A stretch of DNA of 64,000 bases, taken from contig NZ_BSEC01000001.1 of assembly GCF_027923385.1 (NCBI RefSeq), positions 3,942,001-4,006,000 on the forward strand. Reading direction: 5' to 3'. A program made the translations under genes and the position numbers. Source of the DNA: Methylocystis echinoides. Its GTDB lineage: Bacteria; Pseudomonadota; Alphaproteobacteria; Rhizobiales; Beijerinckiaceae. Positions 30,271 through 41,300 of the stretch are shown one piece after another. Within the stretch, counting starts at the first letter, position 1, and every line of letters begins with the position of its first letter. The notes under the pieces were generated by a model. That model searched no databases, was not told the origin of the DNA, and saw only the letters and a list, made by a program, of their open reading frames with translations.

Positions 30271-31768
30271 CATAGAGCGTCTCGACGGTGATGGTCGCAA
30301 GGCCGCGCTCGGCGGCGAATTTCTCCGTGTTGCGGCGCGCCTTGCCGCGCACGAAGAAGGGCACTTTCTTCAGTTCTTTTTCGGCGTCCTCCGCCCAGGC
30401 GACGATGATGTCGCTTGCGACGGGCGCGGCTGGCTGCGGGACCTCTTTGCCGCCGAGATGCGACGGCGCCGCGCCGTCATGGAATTCCACGTCGTCGCGG
30501 AACATGGTGAGAAGATGCTCCTCGAGACCCATCATCAGCGGATGGACCCAGGAGTCGAAGATCACATTCGCCCCCTCGACGCCCATCTGTGGCGAATAGC
30601 GCGCCGGAAAATCCTGCACATGCACCGGCGCTGAAATCACCGCGCAGGGGACGCCGAGGCGTTTGGCGATATGGCGCTCCATCTGCGTGCCGAGCACGAG
30701 TTCGGGCTGCAGCTCCGCGACCCTTGCCTCGACCTCAAGGTAGTCGTCGGTGATGAGCGCCTCGACGCCGTAGCGCGCGGCTGCCTCGCGCACATCGCGC
30801 GCGAATTCCCGGGAATAGGTGCCGAGGCCGGCGACAGTGAAGCCGAGTTCGTCACGGGCGATGCGCGCGGCGGCGATGACGTGCGTGGCGTCGCCGAAGA
30901 TGAACACCCGCTTGCCCGTGAGATAGGTCGAGTCGACCGAGCGCGTATACCAGGGCAGGCGCGAGTCCTCGGTCGGCGGCGCCGACGCCGGATCAATTTG
31001 CGCAATGCGCCCGACCTCGGCGAGAAAGTCGCGGGTGGCGCCGACGCCGATCGGAACGACGCGGGTGAACGGCTGATTGTGCATGCGCTCGAGCCATTGC
31101 GCGGCCGTGAGCGCGACTTCCGGATAGAGCACGACATTGAAGTCGGCGTCGCCGAGGCGCGTCAGATCGCGCGGGCTGGCTCCGAGCGGCGCGACGACAT
31201 TGATGTCGACGCCGAACCCGTCAAGCAGCTTCTCGACTTCGCGCACATCGTCGCGGCAACGGAAGCCGAGCGCCGTCGGGCCGAGAATGTTGCAGCTCTT
31301 GCGGGCGCGCGGCGGCCGGTCGCGCTTGACCCCGGCGAGGCCGCGCACGAGACGATAGAATGTCTCCGCCGCGCCCCAGTTCTCTTTCTTCTGATAGGCC
31401 GGCAGTTCGAGCGGAATGACCGGGCAAGGAAGATCGAGCGCCTTGGCGAGACCGCCGGGGTCGTCCTGCAGCAGCTCAGCCGTGCAGGAGGCCCCGACGA
31501 TCATCGCCTGCGGGGAGAAACGCTCATAGGCTTCGCGCGCCGCGCTCTTGAAGAGCTCGGCCGTGTCGGCGCCCAGATCGCGCGCCTGGAAAGTCGTATA
31601 GGTAACGGGAGGACGGGCGCCGCGCCGTTCGATCATCGTGAAAAGCAGGTCGGCGTAGGTGTCGCCCTGCGGAGCATGCAGCACGTAATGCAGACCGTTC
31701 ATGCCGGTGGCGACGCGCATGGCGCCGATATGCGGAGGTCCTTCATAGGTCCAGAGCGTGAGCTGCAT
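30245..31768 (-). CDS. bchB: Dark-operative protochlorophyllide reductase subunit B
   Basis: The NifK-like catalytic subunit, forming with BchN the heterotetramer that reduces ring D of protochlorophyllide. The 507-residue protein begins [20 protein letters not shown], has [15 protein letters not shown], the nitrogenase-like [19 protein letters not shown], and the C-terminal light-independent reductase domain ([17 protein letters not shown]). Conserved Asp/Cys ligands of the NB cluster should lie in the N-terminal third. It follows bchN by three bases. Confidence 0.98.
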
Positions 31769-31771
31769 GGC

Positions 31772-33564
<1,793 letters not shown>

Positions 33565-34030
33565 GCTGCTTCCTCGCCTCGCCCTTGTTTTGAGGAGCTT
33601 CCCCGACGCGCAAGAAGGCGCCGGACCGACCCCATGACGAAATCTAATGCGCCTGGGTCTCGGGTGTCAATTAAAATTGACGTTATGTTTGTGTGACAAC
33701 CATGGTCAGATGCGATAACCTGTCGCAGTGGAACATTGCTCTACGCCGCCCGCCCTTTGAAAAAAGCTGGGCAAAGCCGCTGAAACGGAACGCAAATCTT
33801 CAATCGGCCAGTTGGGAGGCGGATATGATTGGCGCAGCGAAGGATCGACGACGGCCTCCCGCGACCGGGACGCTGCTGTCACCGTCTGAGGCGAAGCCAT
33901 TCTGGCGGCGATCTTGCTTCGGGCAGGCCCAGGAGACCGCTCGAAGATTGCTAAGACTGGACTGCCCCTTTAAGACCGGGAGGACACTTCTGCGTGTCGA
34001 GAAAGATAGTCAGACAGTGAGATTAGCCTT
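33565..34030. promoter_or_regulatory. Divergent bchF/ppsR1 regulatory region with PpsR-type motif
   Basis: This 466-base gap separates bchF (minus) and ppsR1 (plus). At 33665-33682 there is TGT-N12-ACG with a palindromic core CAATTAAAATTG, one base from the PpsR consensus. On the minus strand TTGTCA (33694-33699) and TTTAAT (33670-33675), 18 bases apart, make a plausible sigma-70 promoter for bchF, and the motif overlaps its -10. No PpsR site was seen close to the ppsR1 start. A 113-codon frame in the rest looks non-coding. Confidence 0.65.
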
Positions 34031-35470
34031 GTGAGCGACGCCCCGACCACGCCAGCCGAAACGGGCTTTTCGGCCGCCGACGCCCGCCTGGGGGGGCTCG
34101 ACGCGGAAAACATCGGCGCGCTTCTGACCGCCGCCGGCGATGTGACGCTCATTCTGGACTCGAAGGGCGTGGTTCTCGACGCCGCCGTCGGCGCGAATGG
34201 CGTGGCGACGGCGAAGGACTGGATTGGCAAGCCCTGGATCGACACGGTGACGGTCGAGAGCCGCCCCAAGGTCGAGGCCGTCGTGCGCGAGGCCTTGCGG
34301 GGCGCGCAGCCGCGCTGGCGCCAGATCAATCATCCGATGCCCGGAGCCGATCTGCCGATGAATTACGCCGCGACGCGCAGCCGTCCCGGCGGGCCGGTCG
34401 TCGTGTTCGGGCGCGATCTGCGCGCGCTCGCGACGCTGCAGCAGCGCGTGGCCGAATCGCAGCAGGAGATGGAGCGCGAATACGCCCGCATCCGGGGCGC
34501 CGAAAAGCGCTACCGCCTGCTGTTCCAGCTCGCGTCGGAGGCCATTCTGATTCTCGACGCCTCGACCCATCGCGTCGTCGAGGCCAATCCCGCCGCCCTC
34601 GCCTTGCTCGGGAAACCCATCAAGAAACTCGTCGGCGCCGCCTTTACCGAGCTCTTCGACGACGCCAGCCGACGTGTCGCGCAGTCTTTCGTTGCGGCGC
34701 TTCTCGTGGCGCCGCGGGTCGACAATGTGCATGCCGCCCTCGCCGAGGGCCATGAGGCGCTCCTGCTGTCAGGCGCCTTGTTCCGCCAGGAGGGCGCGGG
34801 CTCGATTCTGGTCATTCTGTCGCGTGTCGATGGGAGCACGCCCGTCTCGGCCGAGAAGGCGGGCGCGCTGCTCGTGCTGGAGCGCATGCCCGACGCCTTT
34901 GTGCTGACCGACAAGGACCGGCGCATCCTGATGGCCAACGCCGCCTTCGTCGAGATTGCGCAGGTCGCATCGGAGGAGAGACTGCGCGGCGAGCCGATCG
35001 AGCGGTGGATCGGTCGGCCCGGCCTCGACGTCGATGTGCTCTTCGCCAATCTGCAGGCGCACGGCGTCCTGCGCAATTTTTCGACGGTCCTGCGCGGCGA
35101 ACATGGCACGACCGAGGACATCGACATCTCGGGCGTCGACGTCTCCAGCGGCGCCCGGCATTGCTTCGGTTTCTGCATCCGCGCCGTCGGATTGCGAACC
35201 GGCCGCGAGCGACTCGGCGGGCGCGAACTGCCGCGCACGGCGGAGCAGTTTGCCGATCTCGTCGGACGCGTGTCGCTCAAGAATCTGGTGCGGGAAACCA
35301 CCGACCTCATCGAGCGGCTTTGCATCGAGGCGGCCCTGGAGCTGACCAAGGACAATCGCGCCTCGGCCGCAGAAATGCTCGGTCTCAGCCGTCAGGCGCT
35401 TTACACGAAACTGCGGCGTTACGGCTTGGGCGACCTCGATGACGAGGAATCGGGCAACGGCGGACAATGA
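34031..35470 (+). CDS. ppsR1: Photosynthesis repressor PpsR/CrtJ, paralogue 1
   Basis: A PAS-PAS-FIS-type helix-turn-helix regulator of 479 residues from GTG 34031. PAS-like modules occupy roughly 25-140, 150-270 and 280-400, with a linker coiled coil after the first (LATLQQRVAESQQEMEREYA). The C-terminal DNA-binding helix pair is NRASAAEMLGLSRQALYTKL. Cys431 sits at the start of the HTH (IERLCIEAAL), the position of the redox-active cysteine of CrtJ/PpsR proteins (known from Rhodobacter and Bradyrhizobium). This paralogue is therefore expected to be redox-sensitive. It is divergent from the bchF superoperon and upstream of bchG. Confidence 0.93.
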   Translation: MSDAPTTPAETGFSAADARLGGLDAENIGALLTAAGDVTLILDSKGVVLDAAVGANGVATAKDWIGKPWIDTVTVESRPKVEAVVREALRGAQPRWRQINHPMPGADLPMNYAATRSRPGGPVVVFGRDLRALATLQQRVAESQQEMEREYARIRGAEKRYRLLFQLASEAILILDASTHRVVEANPAALALLGKPIKKLVGAAFTELFDDASRRVAQSFVAALLVAPRVDNVHAALAEGHEALLLSGALFRQEGAGSILVILSRVDGSTPVSAEKAGALLVLERMPDAFVLTDKDRRILMANAAFVEIAQVASEERLRGEPIERWIGRPGLDVDVLFANLQAHGVLRNFSTVLRGEHGTTEDIDISGVDVSSGARHCFGFCIRAVGLRTGRERLGGRELPRTAEQFADLVGRVSLKNLVRETTDLIERLCIEAALELTKDNRASAAEMLGLSRQALYTKLRRYGLGDLDDEESGNGGQ

Positions 35471-35499
35471 TCGGGGCTCGAACGGAGCACTACAACCAG

Positions 35500-35546
35500 T
35501 GTAAATTTTGATTGACACTAAAATCTGTCAATCATACTCTTCCTGC
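35500..35546 (+). promoter_or_regulatory. bchG promoter with perfect PpsR-type motif
   Basis: TGT-N12-ACA, an exact PpsR consensus, covers 35500-35517. Its 3' part contains TTGACA (35512-35517), followed 16 bases later by CATACT (35534-35539), a good sigma-70 pair. The predicted start of transcription falls at or next to the bchG ATG (35547), and no Shine-Dalgarno is seen, so the mRNA may be leaderless. Bound PpsR would cover the -35 element. Confidence 0.7.
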
Positions 35547-36413
35547 ATGGAAACGCCGAAGCCAGCAGCCATTCTCGAGCTTTTAAAGCCGATCACATGG
35601 TTTGCGCCCATGTGGGCCTTCGGCTGCGGCATCGTTTCATCCGGCGTTTCTCCCCTGTCGCGATGGTCATTCGTTGTCGCGGGCGTCACGCTCGCTGGTC
35701 CGCTCGTCTGCGCGACGAGCCAGGCGGTCAACGACTGGTATGACCGCCATGTCGACGCCATCAACGAACCCAACCGGCCCATTCCGTCCGGTCGCATTCC
35801 GGGGCGCTGGGGCTTCTATATCGCCTGCATCTGGACCGTGCTGTCGCTTGTCGTCGCTGCGGCGCTGGGCCAGTGGGTGTTCGCCGCCGCCATTCTTGGG
35901 CTTTTCCTTGCGTGGGTCTACAGCGCGCCGCCGCTCCGCCTGAAGCAGAATGGCTGGTGGGGAAACTCCGCCGTCGCGCTCTGCTACGAAGGCCTGCCGT
36001 GGTTCACCGGCGCTGCGGTGATGGCGGCGTCGCTTCCCGACTGGCGCATCATCGCCCTGGCGCTCCTCTACAGCATCGGCGCGCATGGCATCATGACGCT
36101 CAACGACTTCAAATCGGTGGATGGCGACAAGCGCATGGGCGTCGCGTCCCTGCCGGTGCAGCTCGGCGTCGATGAAGCGGCGCGGCTGGCGTGCGTCGTG
36201 ATGGCGGCGCCGCAGATCGTGGTCATCGCGCTGCTTGCCGCATGGGGGCATGCGTTGCATGCGGGCGCCGTCGCCGCGCTCCTGCTCGGCCAGTTCGCGC
36301 TGATGCGCAGACTTCTCCAAAATCCCCGCGCGCAGGCGCCTTTCTACAACGCCACCGGCACGACGCTCTACGTGCTCGGCATGTTGGTCAGCGCCTTCGC
36401 GCTGAGACCGTGA
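35547..36413 (+). CDS. bchG: Bacteriochlorophyll/chlorophyll synthase
   Basis: A UbiA-family prenyltransferase that esterifies bacteriochlorophyllide a with a C20 isoprenoid. The 288-residue protein starts METPKPAAILELLKPITWFA; the first Asp-rich motif is in QAVNDWYDRHVDAINEPNRP and the second region has GIMTLNDFKSVDGDKRMGVA. About eight hydrophobic helices are present. A longer in-frame start at 35508 would overlap the promoter and is rejected. An MFS gene, bchP, tspO and orf118 follow on the same strand. Confidence 0.96.
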   Translation: METPKPAAILELLKPITWFAPMWAFGCGIVSSGVSPLSRWSFVVAGVTLAGPLVCATSQAVNDWYDRHVDAINEPNRPIPSGRIPGRWGFYIACIWTVLSLVVAAALGQWVFAAAILGLFLAWVYSAPPLRLKQNGWWGNSAVALCYEGLPWFTGAAVMAASLPDWRIIALALLYSIGAHGIMTLNDFKSVDGDKRMGVASLPVQLGVDEAARLACVVMAAPQIVVIALLAAWGHALHAGAVAALLLGQFALMRRLLQNPRAQAPFYNATGTTLYVLGMLVSAFALRP

Positions 36414-36456
36414 AAAGCAAAGACCCGTTTCGATTACACCGGATGGGGAGGCATCG

Positions 36457-37782
36457 ATGAAGGCAGCGCCGCTCGGTTGGCCGGGAATTATCCGGCTGGG
36501 GCTCGTGCAGACCGCGCTGGGCGCGATCGTCGTGCTGATGACCTCCACCATCAATCGCGTGATGGTCGTTGAACTGGCCCTGCCCGCCATCGTGCCAGGC
36601 CTGCTCGTGGCCTCGCACTACGCGATCCAGATCCTGCGTCCCGCCTGGGGGTATGGCGCCGATGTCGGCGGCAGACGCACGCCGTGGATTATTGGCGGGC
36701 TCGCCACTTTGGCGATCGGCGGCGTCGGCGCCGCGCTCGGCACCGCGCTCACGGCGACCAATCCCGTCGCCGGCCTCGCGCTCGCGGGTTTGGCCTTCCT
36801 GCTTGTCGGCGTCGGCGCCGGCGCGGCGGGGACCTCGGTGCTCGCCATGCTCGCGACGCGCGTCGCGCCCCAGCGTCGCGCCGCCGCCGCCACAACCGTC
36901 TGGGTGATGATGATCCTGGGCTTTGCGGTCAGCGCGCCGATCGCCGGCCATTATCTCGATCCATTTTCGCAGCAGCGCCTGATCGTCGTCACGGCCGCGG
37001 TTTGCGGGATCGCCTTCTGTGTCGCGACGCTCGCGGTGATCGGGCTCGAAACCGACGCGCCGGCGCCCGTCAGCGCGCATCAGAAGCCGCCGTTTCGCGA
37101 CGCCTTCACGCAAGTGTGGCGCGAGCCGGCGGCGCGTCAGTTCACCATTTTCATCTTCGTTTCCATGCTCGCTTACAGCATGCAGGAACTGCTGGTCGAG
37201 CCCTTCGCGGGCGTTGTTTTCAGCATGACGCCGGGGACAACCACCAAACTTGCCGGCCTGCAACATGGCGGCGTGCTGCTCGGCATGATCGGCGTCGCGC
37301 TGGCCGCGACGGCGATCGGCGGGCCGCGTCTGGGCTCGCTGCGCATGTGGACCGTCGGCGGCTGTCTCGCGTCGAGCGCGGCGCTCATCGCCGTCGCCGC
37401 GAGCGGTTATGTCGGCCTCGCGTCCGGGCTGCGCGTCTCGGTCTTCGCGCTCGGCGTCGCGAATGGCGCCTTCGCCGTCGCCGCGATCGGGTCGATGATG
37501 GGGCTGGCCGCCGCTGGCGCCAATTCACGTGAGGGAACGCGCGTCGGCCTGTGGGGCGCGGCGCAGGCCATCGCCTTCGGATGCGGCGGCGTCTTCGCAA
37601 CGATGCTCGTCGACATCGCGAAACTCGTCCTTGGCGCGCCGCTGTCAGCCTACGCAATCGTCTTTGTCGGCGAGGCGGGCCTCTTCATCCTTTCCGCCCT
37701 GCTCGCCAGCCGTATCGCCAGCCCGCAGACCGCGCGCGCGACGGTCGCGATGCCGGCGCACGTCGCGACGGCGCAATCTTGA
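36457..37782 (+). CDS. BCD-family MFS transporter next to bchG/bchP
   Basis: A 441-residue, 12-helix protein of the PucC/LhaA/Bch2 family. The N-terminal block matches the family (LGLVQTALGAIVVLMTSTIN, RVMVVELALPAIVPG), as does YSMQELLVEPFAGVVFSMTP. Its position between bchG and bchP is that of the so-called bch2/orf428 gene of purple bacteria. These proteins are thought to channel bacteriochlorophyll or assist light-harvesting assembly; the individual role of this paralogue is not defined. The gap to bchG is 43 bases and to bchP 11. Confidence 0.9.
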   Translation: MKAAPLGWPGIIRLGLVQTALGAIVVLMTSTINRVMVVELALPAIVPGLLVASHYAIQILRPAWGYGADVGGRRTPWIIGGLATLAIGGVGAALGTALTATNPVAGLALAGLAFLLVGVGAGAAGTSVLAMLATRVAPQRRAAAATTVWVMMILGFAVSAPIAGHYLDPFSQQRLIVVTAAVCGIAFCVATLAVIGLETDAPAPVSAHQKPPFRDAFTQVWREPAARQFTIFIFVSMLAYSMQELLVEPFAGVVFSMTPGTTTKLAGLQHGGVLLGMIGVALAATAIGGPRLGSLRMWTVGGCLASSAALIAVAASGYVGLASGLRVSVFALGVANGAFAVAAIGSMMGLAAAGANSREGTRVGLWGAAQAIAFGCGGVFATMLVDIAKLVLGAPLSAYAIVFVGEAGLFILSALLASRIASPQTARATVAMPAHVATAQS

Positions 37783-37793
37783 GGGAGCGCACA

Positions 37794-38978
37794 ATGTCGG
37801 AGGACATGATCTTCGATGTGGTGGTTGTCGGCGGCGGCCCCGCGGGCGCGACTGCCGCGCATGATCTCGCGCGGCGGGGACACAGGGTGGCGCTCCTCGA
37901 CAAGGCCGGACGCATCAAGCCCTGCGGCGGCGCCATTCCGCCGCGTCTCATCCGCGACTTCGCCATACCCGACCGTCTTCTGAAAGCGCGCGTCACCTCC
38001 GCGCGCATGATTTCTCCCAAGGGCGTCGCCGTCGACATGCCCATCAAGGGCGGCTTCGTCGGCATGGTCGACCGCTGCGAATTCGACGAGTGGCTGCGCG
38101 AACGCGCCGCCCTCGCCGGCGCAACCCGCGTGACGGGCTCCTATGAAAAGATCACGCGCGACGCCGGAGGGCTGGCGCAGGTGTCTTTCAGGGCGAAGGG
38201 CGACAGCGCGCCACAGACGCTGCAAGCGCGTCTCGTCATCGGCGCGGATGGCGCGCTCTCGCAGGTCGGTCGTCAGGAGGTGCCCGGCGCGGATCAGGCC
38301 CGCTTCGTTTTCGCCTATCATGAAGTCATTGCGACGCCTTCGGCCGAGACCAGCGATTCCGACCGTTGCGAAATCCACTATCGCGGCGCCCTGTCCCCGG
38401 ACTTCTACGCTTGGATTTTCCCGCACGGCAAGACGATGAGCGTCGGCTCCGGCAGCGCCAACAAGGGATTCTCGCTGAAGACCTCCGTGCGCGATCTGCG
38501 CAGCGACACGGGACTCTCCGAAGCCGCGACGGTGCGGCGCGAAGGCGCGCCCATTCCCCTGAAGCCGCTCAAGCGCTGGGACAATGGCCGCGACGTCGTC
38601 CTCGCCGGCGACGCCGCCGGCGTCGTCGCCCCGGCCTCGGGCGAAGGGATCTATTACGCCATGCTGGGCGGGCGTCTCGCTGCGGACGCGGCGGCGGAAT
38701 GTTTGCGCACTGGCGATGCGCGGGCGCTGGCCACGGCGCGCCAGCGCTTCATGAAGCTCCATGGCCGCGTGTTCTTCATTCTCGGCATGATGCAGTACTT
38801 CTGGTATCGCAACGACCGACTGCGTGAGGCCTTCGTCAGCATCTGCAAGGACCCGGATGTCCAGCGCCTCACCTGGGAGGCCTATATGAACAAGGAGCTG
38901 GTGCGCCGCGATCCGATCGCGCATGTGCGCATCTTCTTCAAGGATCTGGCGCATCTCCTTAGATTGGCTTCGACATGA
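37794..38978 (+). CDS. bchP: Geranylgeranyl-bacteriochlorophyll reductase
   Basis: A flavoprotein that reduces the geranylgeranyl tail of bacteriochlorophyll to phytyl. The 394-residue protein opens with the FAD-binding motif VVVVGGGPAGATAAHDLARR, then the family's CGGAIPPRLI, the GD motif region VVLAGDAAGVVAPASGEGIY and a C-terminal domain with GRVFFILGMMQYFWYRNDRL. ATG 37794 has AGGGAGCG upstream. The tail overlaps tspO by four bases. Confidence 0.96.
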   Translation: MSEDMIFDVVVVGGGPAGATAAHDLARRGHRVALLDKAGRIKPCGGAIPPRLIRDFAIPDRLLKARVTSARMISPKGVAVDMPIKGGFVGMVDRCEFDEWLRERAALAGATRVTGSYEKITRDAGGLAQVSFRAKGDSAPQTLQARLVIGADGALSQVGRQEVPGADQARFVFAYHEVIATPSAETSDSDRCEIHYRGALSPDFYAWIFPHGKTMSVGSGSANKGFSLKTSVRDLRSDTGLSEAATVRREGAPIPLKPLKRWDNGRDVVLAGDAAGVVAPASGEGIYYAMLGGRLAADAAAECLRTGDARALATARQRFMKLHGRVFFILGMMQYFWYRNDRLREAFVSICKDPDVQRLTWEAYMNKELVRRDPIAHVRIFFKDLAHLLRLAST

Positions 38979-39505
38979 CGTCATTGGCTGCGGATAGATG
39001 GACGCTTGTGGCGGTCGCGACCGTCATCGTCGGGCTGGTCGCCGTGCTGGGCGGCGTCGCGACCGAAATCGGGGCGTGGTACGAGGGCCTGCGTTTTCCC
39101 TCCTGGCGACCGCCGAACTGGCTTTTCGGGCCAGCCTGGACGCTGATCTTCCTCCTCACCGCGACGAGCGGCGTGCTCGCCTGGGAACAGGCGCCGGATG
39201 ATCGCGCCCGTCTATGGCTGTTGGGGCTCTTCGGCGTCAACGCCGTGCTCAACATCGCCTGGAGCCCGCTGTTCTTCAAATTGCGACGGCCCGACTGGGC
39301 GCTGGTCGAACTCGTCTTCCTCTGGCTGTCGATCCTGTCGCTCGTCATCGCCGTCGGGGCGATCTCGACCGTCGCCGGGGCGCTGCTCGCGCCTTATCTC
39401 GCCTGGGTCAGCTTTGCCGGCTTCCTCAACTGGACGATGGTCGAGCTCAACAAGCCATTCGAAACATATTGGCCGAGGCAGCGCCGGCGCGCGGAAAACG
39501 CATGA
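38975..39505 (+). CDS. tspO: TspO/MBR-family tryptophan-rich sensory protein
   Basis: A five-helix outer-membrane/envelope protein (176 residues) of the TspO family, which binds porphyrins and modulates photosynthesis gene expression in Rhodobacter. Family signatures are WYEGLRFPSWRPPNWLFGPA, WTLIFLLTATSGVLAWE, NIAWSPLFFKLRRPDWALVE and LAWVSFAGFLNWTMVELN. The overlaps with bchP and the next gene (ATGA both times) suggest coupled translation. Confidence 0.95.
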   Translation: MTSLAADRWTLVAVATVIVGLVAVLGGVATEIGAWYEGLRFPSWRPPNWLFGPAWTLIFLLTATSGVLAWEQAPDDRARLWLLGLFGVNAVLNIAWSPLFFKLRRPDWALVELVFLWLSILSLVIAVGAISTVAGALLAPYLAWVSFAGFLNWTMVELNKPFETYWPRQRRRAENA

Positions 39506-39858
39506 TCACCCTCATCGCCGACCCGCGCTTCATCGACGTCATCCTCGCGCTTGTCGCAGTCGAGGCTGTCGGATTACTCGGCGTTCGAAAACTGAGCGGC
39601 GCCGGGCCCGCCCCGCTTGGTTTCCTCTGCACGCTTCTCGCCGGCGCCTTTCTCCTGCTCGCCCTGCGGTTTGCGCTCGCCGGCGCATCGGCCTATGCGA
39701 TCGCCGGCTGCCTCGCCCTCGGTCTGGTCGCACATCTCGCCGATCTCTCCCTGCGCTGGAGCCCGGCGTCGGTGAACGACGCTCAGTCGACAATCGGGAA
39801 GCAGACAGCGATCGCCCAGGCGAGGCCAAAGGCGGCGCCGAGCGCGCCCGGCCGGTGA
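39502..39858 (+). CDS. Small polytopic membrane protein after tspO (orf118)
   Basis: A 118-residue protein with ATG 39502 overlapping the tspO stop. It shows three hydrophobic segments (about 10-25, 37-58 and 62-82: FIDVILALVAVEAVGLLG, FLCTLLAGAFLLLALRFALA, AIAGCLALGLVAHLADL) and a polar tail. No family is named; translational coupling to tspO suggests a role in pigment or membrane sensing. The last 76 bases overlap the convergent hydrolase gene. Confidence 0.72.
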   Translation: MITLIADPRFIDVILALVAVEAVGLLGVRKLSGAGPAPLGFLCTLLAGAFLLLALRFALAGASAYAIAGCLALGLVAHLADLSLRWSPASVNDAQSTIGKQTAIAQARPKAAPSAPGR

Positions 39859-41300
39859 TCGCGCGTGCGCGCGTAAACCCAGTGGCCGACAACGCCATAG
39901 ACCGTCAGCAGAATGACGATGACGACAGCGATGATGATCAGGAAGAACAGTCGGCGCGGATTGAGCGCGACGGCGATCCCCAGCGACGCCACGAAACAGA
40001 ATTTGCTGAAGACATAACCGCCGCGGGCCGCCGCCATGCCCCGGGTCATCCACTCATCGGCGAGAAAATACATTGCGCAGCCGATGAATATCGGGGGCAG
40101 AAGCATGGCGCGACGCGCGGTCGGCGCGAAGGACGTCACATAGGCGTCGAGCGGAAGGCCGAAAGCCACCGTGTAATACGCAGCGACCGCCGCGCCGCAG
40201 CACAGGAGCGGCGTCAGGGGCCACAGCGGGAACGCGACCCCGGGGTCGCGCTGGAGCCACAGGCCCGCCGCCGTCAGAAGGCCGTAGAGTCCAAGATGCA
40301 GGGTGAGGTAATCGCCGAGCAGGACAGGCATGAAGGCCGTCGGCGCTTTCCATAAGAGCAAGGGCGTCAGCAGCGCCGGCGCAATCGCACGCGGCGCGAG
40401 CCGGCGCCAGGAAAGCCCCGCGCCGAGCGGCGACGCGGCCAGCGCCGGCAGCAGGCGCGCCAACGGACGCGCAAGCAGGATCAAGCCGGTGAAAAGCGCC
40501 GCCAGCCATCTGCCGCGCCGATCGATGAAGCCGGACTCGTCACGTCCGAAAACAGCGTTCAACCAGCGGACGGCCTCGGCGAGCGCATCCTGACTGTAAA
40601 GCACGCCAATATGTTCGACGCCGCGCGCGAGGGCCAGCCGACGCCCGCCCCCGGCCGAAACATCCCCATATGTGACCCCAGGCTGCGCGGGACCGCCCGC
40701 TGCTTCGGAAACGACGCGCATCCCCACATCGATGAGCCGCTGCGACTCCCATGCGCCATCGATAATCAGCAGATTTTTCGGACTTGCGGCCGTGACGTCC
40801 TGCGCGAAGAAAGACAGCGCAATGACCGCCTCGATCGTCGGGTCCCGCCGCGCCTCTCGCACGATGAGATCGGTCGCCATGGAATGGCCGGCGACGGCGA
40901 CGCGTCCATCGGCGCCGCGCAGGGTGCGCGCGAAGGCGACGACCCGGTCGATATCCTCGAGCAAGACGGCCGTGCTCCGGGCAAGATCGCGGACGCCGCC
41001 GGTCATCGGCAGTGGATTACGGCCGTGGCCCGAAAAATCGAAAGTGACCGCCACATAACCATTTTGCGCCAGCGTCGTCGCGAGTGGCGCCATCAATTGC
41101 TGTGAGCCGGAGAAGCCGTGGGCGATCACAATGGCCGGCGCGGGCGCGTGAGTTGATTTTTGCAAAATGGAGACGGGAATTTCTCCCACTTTCGCCGTCG
41201 TCACGACGAGGTCGCGCATCTGCGCGCGCACCTCGACCATCGCAACACAGACGATCAGCAAAGCTGCGATCAGAAAAAATTTATCGCGCGCGTCTCTCAC
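39783..41300 (-). CDS. Alpha/beta hydrolase with C-terminal polytopic membrane domain
   Basis: A 505-residue protein. A hydrophobic N-terminus (residues 7-27) is followed by an alpha/beta hydrolase domain: PAIVIAHGFSGSQQLM oxyanion region, FDFSGHGRNPLP, and the nucleophile elbow VAGHSMATDLIV (the Ser of GHSMA). After about residue 255 come roughly seven hydrophobic helices, including LLPPIFIGCAMYFLADEW. The substrate is unknown. Such chimeric hydrolases are found in several alphaproteobacteria; the location within a photosynthesis cluster is the notable part. The catalytic His/Asp were not placed. Confidence 0.75.
   Translation of the reverse strand: MRDARDKFFLIAALLIVCVAMVEVRAQMRDLVVTTAKVGEIPVSILQKSTHAPAPAIVIAHGFSGSQQLMAPLATTLAQNGYVAVTFDFSGHGRNPLPMTGGVRDLARSTAVLLEDIDRVVAFARTLRGADGRVAVAGHSMATDLIVREARRDPTIEAVIALSFFAQDVTAASPKNLLIIDGAWESQRLIDVGMRVVSEAAGGPAQPGVTYGDVSAGGGRRLALARGVEHIGVLYSQDALAEAVRWLNAVFGRDESGFIDRRGRWLAALFTGLILLARPLARLLPALAASPLGAGLSWRRLAPRAIAPALLTPLLLWKAPTAFMPVLLGDYLTLHLGLYGLLTAAGLWLQRDPGVAFPLWPLTPLLCCGAAVAAYYTVAFGLPLDAYVTSFAPTARRAMLLPPIFIGCAMYFLADEWMTRGMAAARGGYVFSKFCFVASLGIAVALNPRRLFFLIIIAVVIVILLTVYGVVGHWVYARTRDHRPGALGAAFGLAWAIAVCFPIVD

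Noticed and set aside
33686-33698. A second PpsR site in the bchF region (TGT...ACA)
   Set aside because: The spacing is seven bases instead of twelve, so it does not fit the PpsR consensus.
33693-34034. Plus-strand frame of 113 codons just before ppsR1
   Set aside because: The product is basic and Arg-rich with no structure, has no Shine-Dalgarno, and lies in the bchF/ppsR1 promoter region. Its stop overlaps the GTG of ppsR1, which is the only argument for it.
35508-35546. Upstream in-frame start for bchG at 35508
   Set aside because: It would place 13 extra residues over the promoter and PpsR motif, and family members begin with the segment at ATG 35547.
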